In this document: positions 16,694 to 25,126 of the stretch, piece after piece
How positions within the stretch are numbered: position 1 is the first letter of the stretch
How the letters are laid out: each line of letters starts with the position of its first letter
From: Hoylesella marshii DSM 16973 = JCM 13450
GTDB taxonomy: Bacteria; Bacteroidota; Bacteroidia; Bacteroidales; Bacteroidaceae
Length of the DNA: 64,000 nucleotides
NCBI RefSeq assembly: GCF_000146675.1
Contig: NZ_GL397214.1
Location: 1,555,247 to 1,619,246 of the forward strand
Direction: 5' to 3'
Translations under genes and position numbers: made by a program
The notes under the pieces: generated by a model
Told to the model about the DNA's origin: nothing
Seen by the model: the letters and a program-made list of their open reading frames with translations, nothing else
Database searches by the model: none

Positions 16694-18423
16694 TTTCCTT
16701 TAAAGAGCTAAAAAAGAATTTAAAGAAAGAGGCAGAAATATTACCTCAGGTAAAAGTAGCACTGGTAGGAGATACTGCAACTCAATTCCTTGCAACCGGC
16801 ATACGGGGAATGGGAATAGAACGCGGCTATAACATCCATTTATTTGAAGCAGAATATAATCAAGTAGAAAGACAACTCCTCGACTCCACAAGTGAGTTGT
16901 ATGAGTTCGATGCCGATTATGTCGTTGTTTTTCAATCCACTCATAAGCTCGCAGAAAGACACAGTCTGCTTAGTTCGAAAGAACAAAAATGTTTAGCGGA
17001 TGAGCGCATCAGATTTATTACGGAATTTTGTGGGAATCTTCTGCGTAAGAATAAAAAAATTATCTATTTCAATTATCCGGAAATAGACGATACTGTTTTT
17101 GGAAGTTATGCAAATAAAATTCCATCATCTCTACTGTATCAAACTCGCAGATTGAACTACAAATTAATGGAATTATTACCGCAATATCCCAATTTGTTTA
17201 TTTGTGATATTGCAGGATTACAAAATAAGTTTGGGCGTAATATGATGTTTGCTCCCAATATCTATGTAAGCACAGAAATGGTCTTATCTGTTGATGCAAT
17301 TCCTTATGTAAGCAGTAGAGTTATAGATATAATTGCTGCATGTCAGGGACAATTTAAGAAATGCTTAATACTTGACCTTGATAATACATTATGGGGTGGT
17401 ATCATTGGTGATGACGGCATCGAAGGAATTCAGCTTGGGCATGGATTAGGTATCGGAAAAGTCTTCACCGAATTTCAGATGTGGATAAAGAAATTGAAGC
17501 AACGAGGAATCATTATCTGTATTGTATCGAAGAATGATGAAGAAAAAGCAAAAGAACCTTTCAAGAGGCATCCTGACATGATTCTGAAGCTTGAAGATAT
17601 TGCGGTCTTTCAGGCAAACTGGGAAACAAAGGTAGACAATATCAGGACAATTCAAAAGATACTAAACATCGGCTTTGACAGTATAATATTCTTAGATGAT
17701 AATCCCTTTGAGCGAAATATTGTCAGAGAGAATATTCCAGGCATTACTGTCCCTGAACTTCCAGAAGATCCGGGAATGTATTTAGAGTATCTTTATTCTT
17801 TAAACCTTTTTGAGACCGCCTCTTATAGCGCTCTTGATAAAGACAGGACTCAACAATATCAGGTAGAAGCACAGCGCGTTTCATTTAAGAAAACATTTAC
17901 CAATGAAGTCGGATTTCTACAGTCTTTGGGGATGAAATCTTCGGTTACAGGATTTACGGCATTCAACATTCCCAGAATTGCACAACTTTCACAGCGAAGC
18001 AATCAGTTCAATCTTCGTACAATAAGATATACGGAATCTGATATTGCAGGTATGGCAAATAACCAAAAGATCATAGACATGGCTTTCACGTTAGAAGATA
18101 AGTTCGGAAACAATGGTCTTATTGCAGTGGTTATAATGAAAGAGACTGAGCCTACAACATTATTTATAGACACTTGGTTTATGAGTTGCAGGGTTCTTAA
18201 GCGTGGAATGGAAGACTTCATCCTAAACAACATGGTGGAGGTTGCCAAGATAAAGGGATATAAAAAAATTGTAGGTGAGTATCTGCCAACAGCTAAAAAT
18301 AAGATGGTAGAACACCACTATACCTCTTTAGGCTTTAAAAAGATAACCGGAACAAAAACAGCACGATATATTCTTGATACAGATGAATACCAAACAAGAG
18401 CATGTCTCATTCAAAGAAAGTGA
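16690..18423 (+). CDS. FkbH-like HAD-IIIC enzyme, probable glyceryl-carrier loader
   Basis: The protein has 577 residues. The N-terminal 220 residues form the region seen in long FkbH-like proteins. The HAD phosphatase core begins with LDLDNTLWGG near residue 228, with IVSKNDEEKA and FLDDNPFERN following. The C-terminal part (about 400-577) is GNAT-like, containing RSNQFNLRT and LPTAKNKMVEHHY. FkbH proteins characterised in polyketide pathways take 1,3-bisphosphoglycerate and load a glyceryl group on an acyl carrier protein. A carrier protein gene lies 3 kb downstream in the same run of genes, so the same reaction is plausible here. In sugar loci such proteins may alternatively supply glyceric or tetronic acid side groups. 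Confidence 0.85.
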   Translation: MISFKELKKNLKKEAEILPQVKVALVGDTATQFLATGIRGMGIERGYNIHLFEAEYNQVERQLLDSTSELYEFDADYVVVFQSTHKLAERHSLLSSKEQKCLADERIRFITEFCGNLLRKNKKIIYFNYPEIDDTVFGSYANKIPSSLLYQTRRLNYKLMELLPQYPNLFICDIAGLQNKFGRNMMFAPNIYVSTEMVLSVDAIPYVSSRVIDIIAACQGQFKKCLILDLDNTLWGGIIGDDGIEGIQLGHGLGIGKVFTEFQMWIKKLKQRGIIICIVSKNDEEKAKEPFKRHPDMILKLEDIAVFQANWETKVDNIRTIQKILNIGFDSIIFLDDNPFERNIVRENIPGITVPELPEDPGMYLEYLYSLNLFETASYSALDKDRTQQYQVEAQRVSFKKTFTNEVGFLQSLGMKSSVTGFTAFNIPRIAQLSQRSNQFNLRTIRYTESDIAGMANNQKIIDMAFTLEDKFGNNGLIAVVIMKETEPTTLFIDTWFMSCRVLKRGMEDFILNNMVEVAKIKGYKKIVGEYLPTAKNKMVEHHYTSLGFKKITGTKTARYILDTDEYQTRACLIQRK

Positions 18424-18426
18424 ATA

Positions 18427-18849
18427 ATGGATATCTTACAGTTAGCTAAACACTCTCAACAAATTCAGCATATATACAGCATTACACCTGAAGTGTATTA
18501 CAGTTTTCAGCGTTGTAGTAATGACTATAATCCTCTTCATACCGATGAAGATTTTGCTAAGCGTAAGAACTTCTCTGAAAGAGTTATGTATGGCAATATC
18601 CTAAATTGCTTTGTAAGTCATTTTGTAGGAATGCTTTTACCTGTCCGTGATGTTATTCTCATTGCACAAGACATTCAATATCACAGACCCGTATATTTAT
18701 ACGACGAAATATGCATGGAAGCTACTGTTAACAATGTTTCCGATACAGTCAACATCATAGAGTATAAATTGAAATTCTTTAAGCAAGTGGAAGAAAAAAA
18801 AACAATAGTAGCCAAAGGACATGTACAAGTTGGTTTGTTAAAAGAATGA
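18427..18849 (+). CDS. MaoC-like hotdog dehydratase
   Basis: The protein has 140 residues. The motif SNDYNPLHTDEDFAK holds the catalytic Asp33 and His38 of R-specific enoyl hydratases/dehydratases, followed by VMYGNILNCFVSHFVG and QDIQYHRPVY, the usual later MaoC blocks. These enzymes add or remove water on acyl-CoA or acyl-ACP chains. With an SDR and a carrier protein in the same run, it probably handles a 3-hydroxyacyl or 2-enoyl intermediate on the carrier (inference). The spacing is three bases to each neighbour. Confidence 0.8.
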   Translation: MDILQLAKHSQQIQHIYSITPEVYYSFQRCSNDYNPLHTDEDFAKRKNFSERVMYGNILNCFVSHFVGMLLPVRDVILIAQDIQYHRPVYLYDEICMEATVNNVSDTVNIIEYKLKFFKQVEEKKTIVAKGHVQVGLLKE

Positions 18850-18852
18850 CAG

Positions 18853-19659
18853 ATGAACGAACAAGAGGTCTTACGACAAAGAGCTGGAAATATACGGAGA
18901 AACATTATTGAGGCTGGATATCATTCCGGTAGCAGTGCACATTATGGTAGTTGTCTCTCGTTGGTAGAAATACTAACATCTTTATATTTTAAAGTGGCAA
19001 ATATAACGCCAAATGCAGAAAGAGATCGCATAATATTGAGTAAGGGACACGGTGCATTGGCTCTGTACTCCACATTATATGAAAAGGGTTTGATAAGCAA
19101 GACGGATTTATTTTCCTTTGAAACAAATGGCAGTAGCTTTATCGCTCATGCACATCGAGATATTAGCAAAGGAATAGAATTCTCCGGAGGAAGTTTAGGT
19201 TTAGGTATTTCATTCGGTATGGGAGTTGCACATGCCTGTAAATTAAAGGGAATCAACAACAGAGTTTATATTATTGTAGGCGATGGAGAATTAGATGAAG
19301 GATTAGTATGGGAATCTCTAATGTTTGGTAATCACCGAAGTCTCAAGAATACGACTATAATTGTAGATTGTAACGGTTTGCAAATTGATGGGAAGACAGA
19401 TGATGTGATGAAACTAACACCATTAAAGGAGAAGTTTGAATCTTTCGGTTATCAGACAACGGAGATTGACGGGCATAACATAAATCAGCTATGCGAAGCA
19501 TTATATCAGTCTTCCCTCTCAGGCCCTTGTGCAATTATTGCTAATACGGTGAAAGGAAAGGGTGTATCTTTTATGGAGGACAACGCTAAATGGCATTATA
19601 AATCATTATCTTCCAGCAAATATAAAAAGGCCATTCAGGAACTATTGGAAAATGAATAA
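18853..19659 (+). CDS. Transketolase N-terminal subunit
   Basis: The protein has 268 residues, the size of a split transketolase N-half. It contains KGHGALALY, the thiamine-diphosphate motif GDGELDEG (143-150) followed by the conserved IVDCN, and the N-terminal HSGSSAHYGSCLS. It pairs with the C-half encoded next, with an 8-base overlap. In this setting it is unlikely to serve central metabolism. Related split enzymes in natural-product pathways move a two-carbon ketol unit from a sugar phosphate to a carrier protein. A role in making the acyl side chain on the carrier encoded at 21379 is therefore the favoured inference. Confidence 0.85.
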   Translation: MNEQEVLRQRAGNIRRNIIEAGYHSGSSAHYGSCLSLVEILTSLYFKVANITPNAERDRIILSKGHGALALYSTLYEKGLISKTDLFSFETNGSSFIAHAHRDISKGIEFSGGSLGLGISFGMGVAHACKLKGINNRVYIIVGDGELDEGLVWESLMFGNHRSLKNTTIIVDCNGLQIDGKTDDVMKLTPLKEKFESFGYQTTEIDGHNINQLCEALYQSSLSGPCAIIANTVKGKGVSFMEDNAKWHYKSLSSSKYKKAIQELLENE

Positions 19660-20623
19660 AAATATAGATATATCCCAATATATAGGCATGTCTCAGTCCA
19701 TTGCAATATTTGGAATGTACTTGCCTGATCATATAGAGCAGTATTGTGGACTTCATATTATAACGGCTGACATGGCAGTCAGTGCCAGCCTTGAACGTCT
19801 ATCATACCAATATGCGGAGAGTTTGACCAATGTTGGTATAGCAGAGCAGAACATGATAGGCATCGCTGCCGGAATGGCATCAGAAGGTTTCAAGCCGATC
19901 TGTATTGCACAAGCCTCATTCATATCTATGCGAGCTTTTGAGATGAATCGCCAATATTTAGGCTATATGCATAGTAATATAAAGCTGATAGGACTTAATT
20001 CTGGCTTTTTATTGCAGTTTATGGGTAATACGCATTATTGTATTGAGGATTTATCGATTATGCAAACCATTCCAAACATGGTAGTCCTTTCACCGGCAGA
20101 TGCAGTAGAAGCAGTGATGGCTCTTGATGCTGCATTAAGAATAGACAGTCCTGTTTATATTAGACTGACAGGTAATTCTATGCTTCCGGTAGTATATAAA
20201 GAACCGTTCTGTTATCAAATAGGAATCAACCATATTCTAAAAGACGGTAATGATCTTGCAATATTTGCAACAGGATCGATGGTAGGTATCTCCTTAGAAA
20301 CTTCAAAAATATTGTATACGAAGTATGGAATCATGGCTGCAGTTATTGATGTTCATACCATTAAGCCCATAGATACAGAAGCCATTAATAAATATGCCGG
20401 AGTGAAACTATTTGTAAGTGTGGAAGAACATAATATAATCGGTGGATTAGGTTCATCGATTGCTGATTATATTTCTCAAAAAGGAAGCTATCCACTTCTA
20501 TTAAAGTTAGGCATTTGCGATGTTTTCTCAAAGCCTGGTGATTACAATTACCTCTTGGAACAACATTGTTTAACACCAATATTGTTATCTGAAAAGATTT
20601 ATCAGAAATACAGTAGCTTATGA
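19652..20623 (+). CDS. Transketolase C-terminal subunit
   Basis: The protein has 323 residues from ATG 19652; an in-frame ATG at 19562 lies well inside the upstream gene and gives an unlike N-terminus. The block YAESLTNVGIAEQNMIGIAAGMA carries the catalytic glutamate of the pyrimidine-binding half (IAEQNM). VIDVHTIKPID and VEEHNIIGGLGSS are typical of the C-terminal transketolase domain. It forms the active enzyme with the product of 18853. The 8-base overlap with that gene and the 4-base overlap with the next one indicate coupled translation. Confidence 0.85.
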   Translation: MNKNIDISQYIGMSQSIAIFGMYLPDHIEQYCGLHIITADMAVSASLERLSYQYAESLTNVGIAEQNMIGIAAGMASEGFKPICIAQASFISMRAFEMNRQYLGYMHSNIKLIGLNSGFLLQFMGNTHYCIEDLSIMQTIPNMVVLSPADAVEAVMALDAALRIDSPVYIRLTGNSMLPVVYKEPFCYQIGINHILKDGNDLAIFATGSMVGISLETSKILYTKYGIMAAVIDVHTIKPIDTEAINKYAGVKLFVSVEEHNIIGGLGSSIADYISQKGSYPLLLKLGICDVFSKPGDYNYLLEQHCLTPILLSEKIYQKYSSL

Positions 20624-21357
20624 AGAAAATTTTAATAACAGGCTGTAACCGCGGATTAGGTAAGGAATTACTGGAGCATTTTGCGTCTAAAGGATGGGAT
20701 ATCATAGTCTGCAATAGAAAGCAGTATGAAGATTTTGATCAGTTTTCAGAAGCTATCGAAACGAGGTATTCTATCAATATCCATACATATTATGCGGAAT
20801 TAGACAATAAGAAATCTCTTCAAGAATGCCTAATCAAGATCACTTCGGAGCATACGACTATCGATGCCCTCATCAATAATGCCGGTTATTATTCTAATGG
20901 ATCGATATTCAGCTTGGAGTATGAAGACGTAGAGAGGTGTTTCCAAGTAAACTATTTAGCTCCTTTCACATTCTGTAAGGCAGTTGCAGAATTGATGATC
21001 CGACAAGGAAACGGGGTTATTATAAACATTTCATCAATATTAGGTCAGACTGTTACGAAAGGCGGTTCAAGTTATGGAGCAAGTAAAGCTGCATTGAATT
21101 ATCTTACACAAACGTTAGCACAGGAATTGGCATCTTTTGGAATAAGGGTAAATGCAATTTGTTGTGCCGATTTAGAAAGCGGAATGTTTCATAAGCTTTC
21201 ACCCAAACAACAAAAAGAGCGTATTCAACGAATTGCCATGAGGCGTCTTGCCAAATTAAATGAAGTTGCAGATGCCGTAGATTTCTTGGTGTCGAACAAT
21301 GCCAGTTTTATAACAGGAGCACTCCTAAGAGTTGATGGGGGGGGGTATAAATTTTAA
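20620..21357 (+). CDS. Short-chain dehydrogenase/reductase (FabG-like)
   Basis: The protein has 245 residues. The cofactor motif TGCNRGLG (7-14), NNAG (86-89), and the catalytic Y152-x3-K156 in SYGASKAALN are all present, and the C-terminus GALLRVDGGGY is standard. FabG-type enzymes reduce 3-ketoacyl-ACP to 3-hydroxyacyl-ACP. With the MaoC-like protein and the carrier protein it completes a small reductive module. It overlaps the transketolase gene by four bases and is followed by the ACP gene after 21 bases. A run of eight G lies near its end (about 21,338-21,345). Confidence 0.85.
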   Translation: MKKILITGCNRGLGKELLEHFASKGWDIIVCNRKQYEDFDQFSEAIETRYSINIHTYYAELDNKKSLQECLIKITSEHTTIDALINNAGYYSNGSIFSLEYEDVERCFQVNYLAPFTFCKAVAELMIRQGNGVIINISSILGQTVTKGGSSYGASKAALNYLTQTLAQELASFGIRVNAICCADLESGMFHKLSPKQQKERIQRIAMRRLAKLNEVADAVDFLVSNNASFITGALLRVDGGGYKF

Positions 21358-21378
21358 TAAAAACAAATAAATTAAACA

Positions 21379-21630
21379 ATGAAAAAAAAAGAATTACTAA
21401 TTAAATTAACAACCATCTTCCGTGATATTATGGATGATGAAGACATTACTCTTACAGATTCAACGTGTGCTGACGATATTGATGAATGGGATTCCCTAAC
21501 AAATATACAATTGATTGTCGCGATAGAGAAAGAATTTGGTATAAAAATAAAATCAGGACAGATTCAATCTTGGAATAATGTTGGAGAAATGGTAGAGGAT
21601 TTACTTAAAGAGCTAAAGGATAGAAATTAA
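21379..21630 (+). CDS. Acyl carrier protein
   Basis: The protein has 83 residues and is acidic and helical. EWDSLTNIQLIVAIEKEFGI carries the phosphopantetheine attachment serine, Ser39, in the D-S-L motif. The sequence differs from a housekeeping AcpP, whose motif is usually GADSLD, and belongs with the stand-alone carriers of secondary pathways. It is the natural partner of the FkbH-like, transketolase, SDR and MaoC-like proteins encoded just upstream. Its stop codon abuts the start codon of the next gene. Modification by the cell's phosphopantetheinyl transferase is assumed. Confidence 0.9.
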   Translation: MKKKELLIKLTTIFRDIMDDEDITLTDSTCADDIDEWDSLTNIQLIVAIEKEFGIKIKSGQIQSWNNVGEMVEDLLKELKDRN

Positions 21631-22749
21631 ATGATATTCCCTGAGAAGATAAAAGCTAAGAGTCTCAATAGAGGAGAAAAGTTAGAGAGAAGTTCCAATT
21701 TAGAGCTGTTCCGCATCCTATTGATGCTAATGATTATTGCGCATCATTATGTGGTGAACAGTGCACTATTGGGCGACATCACCCCCACGAACCTTACAGG
21801 TAATGCACTGTTTTTAAGTCTATACGGTTGGGGTGGAAAGACGGGAATCAATTGTTTTATTCTCATTACCGGTTATTTCATGTGCCGCAAGGATTTCTCA
21901 TGGCGCAAGTTCTTTAAATTGGTCTTTGAGGTTTATTTCTATGCTACAACCATTTACCTCATCTTTCTCCTTACCGGTTATGAGACATGTTCTCTTTCTG
22001 ACATTTCCCGCGTAGTACTCTATATCCCCGCAGATGTTGGCCATGGTTTCGTAGGTTCATTTATCTGCCTGTATCTCCTTATTCCGTTTATCAATAAAAT
22101 GATACAAGGCATGGATAAGCGGCAATATCAACAACTTTTAATCATATTATTGGTCATCTTTACCGGAGTGGGTACTTTTGTGCCCGGGCGATTCTATGAA
22201 TACATCGGATGGTATGTAACCGTTTATCTCATCGGTGGCTATATACGTATCTACGGCATCCCCCCGTTGTCAAGTCTCAAACGGAGAATCTGTTTCCTCG
22301 TCGTAAGCCACGGATTGGCTTTTGCCAGCATTTTGTTTATCCTTTATTATTACAAACTGAAAGGAGGAGCGGACAACATTGGGAATATCTATTATTTCGT
22401 AAATGATTCCAATAAACTATTTGCTGTCTTATGCTCCGTATCTCTCTTTGTGGTATTTAAGAACATTAACACAAAAAAAACAAACATATACATTAACAAA
22501 GTGGCAACGGCAACTTTCGGTGTATTACTGATACACGGCAACAGCAATACCATGCGTCGGTTTCTTTGGTACGATTTATTAAACAATGATTCTTACTACA
22601 ACTCACAATATCTTTGGATACATGCTATACTCTCTGTTGTGGGTGTTTATGCTGTTTGCGTAATGATAGATTTATTGAGAATCCGACTGATAGAACGTCC
22701 CTTATTCGGATTGTTGGATAAGAAGCTCTTCCTGAAGAGCAGCAAATAA
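21631..22749 (+). CDS. Membrane O-acyltransferase (acyltransferase-3 family)
   Basis: The protein has 372 residues with a charged N-terminal tail of about 20 residues, then RSSNLELFRILLMLMIIAHHYV, the family's first membrane segment with its histidine pair, and about nine further hydrophobic segments. Bacteroidetes capsule loci often carry such proteins as O-acetyltransferases. It starts directly at the ACP stop codon, so it might move a carrier-derived acyl group, but family members normally use acetyl-CoA. Base composition rises in GC again from about here. Confidence 0.75.
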   Translation: MIFPEKIKAKSLNRGEKLERSSNLELFRILLMLMIIAHHYVVNSALLGDITPTNLTGNALFLSLYGWGGKTGINCFILITGYFMCRKDFSWRKFFKLVFEVYFYATTIYLIFLLTGYETCSLSDISRVVLYIPADVGHGFVGSFICLYLLIPFINKMIQGMDKRQYQQLLIILLVIFTGVGTFVPGRFYEYIGWYVTVYLIGGYIRIYGIPPLSSLKRRICFLVVSHGLAFASILFILYYYKLKGGADNIGNIYYFVNDSNKLFAVLCSVSLFVVFKNINTKKTNIYINKVATATFGVLLIHGNSNTMRRFLWYDLLNNDSYYNSQYLWIHAILSVVGVYAVCVMIDLLRIRLIERPLFGLLDKKLFLKSSK

Positions 22750-22753
22750 GAGT

Positions 22754-24187
22754 ATGGCATCAGAATTAAAGAGTAAGACAGTACACGGACTGCTATGGAG
22801 CAGTATCGAAAGGTTCTCTACGCAAGGCATCAGCTTCGCGTTCTCCATCATTTTAGCCCGTATCTTAACTCCAGAAGACTACGGTGTCGTAGCTATTGTA
22901 ACGGTGTTTACAACGATTGCAAGCCTTTTTATCGATACGGGGTTTGGCTCAGCATTGATACGAAAGCCGGAAATCAGCGAAGAAGATAAATCTACAGCAT
23001 TGATTTTTAATGTGCTTATCTCTGTGGTTTGCTATCTGATTCTTTTTATTCTTGCCCCCTTTATTGCCGACTTCTATCATAATCCGCTTCTGTCCCCATT
23101 ACTTCGTGTCACCGCAATACCACTCATTATCGGTGCTCTTTGTGGCGTACATCGTTCTCTTCTGACCAAGACAATGAACTTCAAGTCTATTGCGAAGATA
23201 ACACTTACCAGTACTGTTCTTTCCGGAATTATCGGTGTTGTGATGGCCTACCAAGGCTATGGCGTTTGGGCTTTAGTGGCACAAAACGTTATTTCCGTTG
23301 TCATTTCCTGTATTTTTATTTGGATTGCTGCGAAATGGAGACCGCGAACATGGTTCAATAAGGAGTCTTTTCACTATCTTTTCGGATACGGCTCAAAGTT
23401 GTTAGCTTCTGGACTTCTCGATACGGTGTACAACAATATCTATCCATTGGTCATCGGTAAATTTTATACACCGGCGCAATTAGGCTATTTCTCGAAAGCT
23501 GTCACTTTCACGACTTTACCCTCTTCTAACCTCACGGGCGTACTGCAGCGGGTCACGTTCCCATTATTAAGCATGATACAGAATGAGGATGAAAGATTAA
23601 GGACAAATTATCGGCGGATTCTCCGCAATGCAGCATTCGCCATATTTCCTCTCATGATGGGTTTGTGTGCATTGGCATCTCCGCTGGTTAATCTACTACT
23701 GACGAGTAAATGGGATGCTTGTGTCATCTATCTGCAAATTATTTGTTTCGGTATGATGTGGTATCCTGTACATGCCATCAACCTCAATCTGTTGCAGGTG
23801 AAAGGGCGCTCGGATTTATTCCTGCGGTTGGAGATTCTCAAAAAGATAATGGGTGTAATCGTTCTCTGCATCACCATTCCGCTGGGTATTACAGCCATGT
23901 GTATCGGCATCGTAGTAAGTTCATACCTGGCCTTATTTATCAACACCTATTACACGGGAAAACTGATTGATGTCGGGTACATACGACAGATGAAAGATGT
24001 ATTGCCGATTCTCATCAATAGCATGGTGATGGGGGCTGTTGCCTATCTCGCAACGCTGATAACAAATTCCAATGCCATCAAATTGGTTATCGGCACACTT
24101 GCAGGAATCGTTTACTATCTCTCTATGTCTTATCTCTGCAAGTCTGACGAATTGAAAGAAGTATGGGGAATCATAAGAAGGAAATAA
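22754..24187 (+). CDS. Polysaccharide flippase (Wzx/MATE-like)
   Basis: The protein has 477 residues with about 12-14 hydrophobic segments. The start SKTVHGLLWSSIERFSTQGISFAFSIILARIL (in pieces) and LTPEDYGVVAIVTVF match WzxC/TuaB-like flippases of the polysaccharide transporter family. It would move the lipid-linked repeat unit from the inner to the outer face of the inner membrane. With the EpsG-like polymerase at 30055 it indicates a Wzx/Wzy-type assembly route. It is four bases from the upstream acyltransferase gene and two from the downstream glycosyltransferase gene. Confidence 0.85.
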   Translation: MASELKSKTVHGLLWSSIERFSTQGISFAFSIILARILTPEDYGVVAIVTVFTTIASLFIDTGFGSALIRKPEISEEDKSTALIFNVLISVVCYLILFILAPFIADFYHNPLLSPLLRVTAIPLIIGALCGVHRSLLTKTMNFKSIAKITLTSTVLSGIIGVVMAYQGYGVWALVAQNVISVVISCIFIWIAAKWRPRTWFNKESFHYLFGYGSKLLASGLLDTVYNNIYPLVIGKFYTPAQLGYFSKAVTFTTLPSSNLTGVLQRVTFPLLSMIQNEDERLRTNYRRILRNAAFAIFPLMMGLCALASPLVNLLLTSKWDACVIYLQIICFGMMWYPVHAINLNLLQVKGRSDLFLRLEILKKIMGVIVLCITIPLGITAMCIGIVVSSYLALFINTYYTGKLIDVGYIRQMKDVLPILINSMVMGAVAYLATLITNSNAIKLVIGTLAGIVYYLSMSYLCKSDELKEVWGIIRRK

Positions 24188-24188
24188 A

Positions 24189-25124
24189 ATGACAGATACA
24201 CCGGTAGTAACCATACAATGCTTAGTATATAATCACGAGCCCTATCTGCGCCAATGCTTAGATGGCTTTGTCATGCAGAAAACAAACTTCCCGTATGAGG
24301 CCATCGTACACGACGATTGCTCAACAGACCAATCTGCAGCTATTATCCGAGAATATGCAGAAAAATACCCCGACATCATCAAACCCATATACGAAAGTGA
24401 GAACCAGTATTCCAAGAAACATGGCAGACTGGCGGAAATCATGAATGAACATACGAGAGGAAAGTATGTGGCATTCTGTGAAGGAGATGATTATTGGACA
24501 GATCCCGATAAGCTACAGAAGCAAGTCGAGATACTGGAAAAAGACGACAGCATAACAATGGTTTATACTGGGTTTAATACAGTAGACTTCAATAGTAAAC
24601 CCATCATCCGACCCAACCATGAGTATATCAAACAGCATGCTCCAAGCGGAGATATCTTCGGGATTTTGATGGAACGAAACTATGTGATGACATTGACGAT
24701 GTGTATACGAAGAGAGATTCTTCATACCGATAGTTACCTACAATCGCCTTTTAAATATGACTATACGGTTGCCTGTGATGCTGCCCTTCACGGGAAAGTC
24801 ATCTTCCTGCCGGCAGAAACAGGATGTTACAGGAAAAATCCGGATAGCATCATGAACACTTCAGGAAAAGAGGTCGGTCAGCATTTGCTACAAGTATTCC
24901 GTCATTATGCCCTATTATTCGTAACGACTGCCACCGGTATGACCCGCAGCAGATATAAGAGAATACAGGTTATCCACCATATTTTGAAGTTTATCATACA
25001 GTGTGATGTTCCCTTCTTGCACACGTTCCTTAAGAAATCTCACTCCACCATACCCTATTTTGTGTTTGGTTACGCAAAGCTGACACGGTTATTCAGACGA
25101 GTTTACAATAAGATAGCTCCCTAA
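24189..25124 (+). CDS. Family 2 glycosyltransferase
   Basis: The protein has 311 residues. The N-terminal block TIQCLVYNHEPYLRQCLDGF and HDDCSTDQS are typical GT2 nucleotide-binding parts, and the metal-binding acidic motif is EGDDYW (98-103). The catalytic domain fills the first 200 residues; the last 80 are basic and amphipathic, probably membrane-associated. The donor and acceptor cannot be inferred. It is translated in close succession with the flippase and the next glycosyltransferase. Confidence 0.85.
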   Translation: MTDTPVVTIQCLVYNHEPYLRQCLDGFVMQKTNFPYEAIVHDDCSTDQSAAIIREYAEKYPDIIKPIYESENQYSKKHGRLAEIMNEHTRGKYVAFCEGDDYWTDPDKLQKQVEILEKDDSITMVYTGFNTVDFNSKPIIRPNHEYIKQHAPSGDIFGILMERNYVMTLTMCIRREILHTDSYLQSPFKYDYTVACDAALHGKVIFLPAETGCYRKNPDSIMNTSGKEVGQHLLQVFRHYALLFVTTATGMTRSRYKRIQVIHHILKFIIQCDVPFLHTFLKKSHSTIPYFVFGYAKLTRLFRRVYNKIAP

Positions 25125-25126
25125 TT

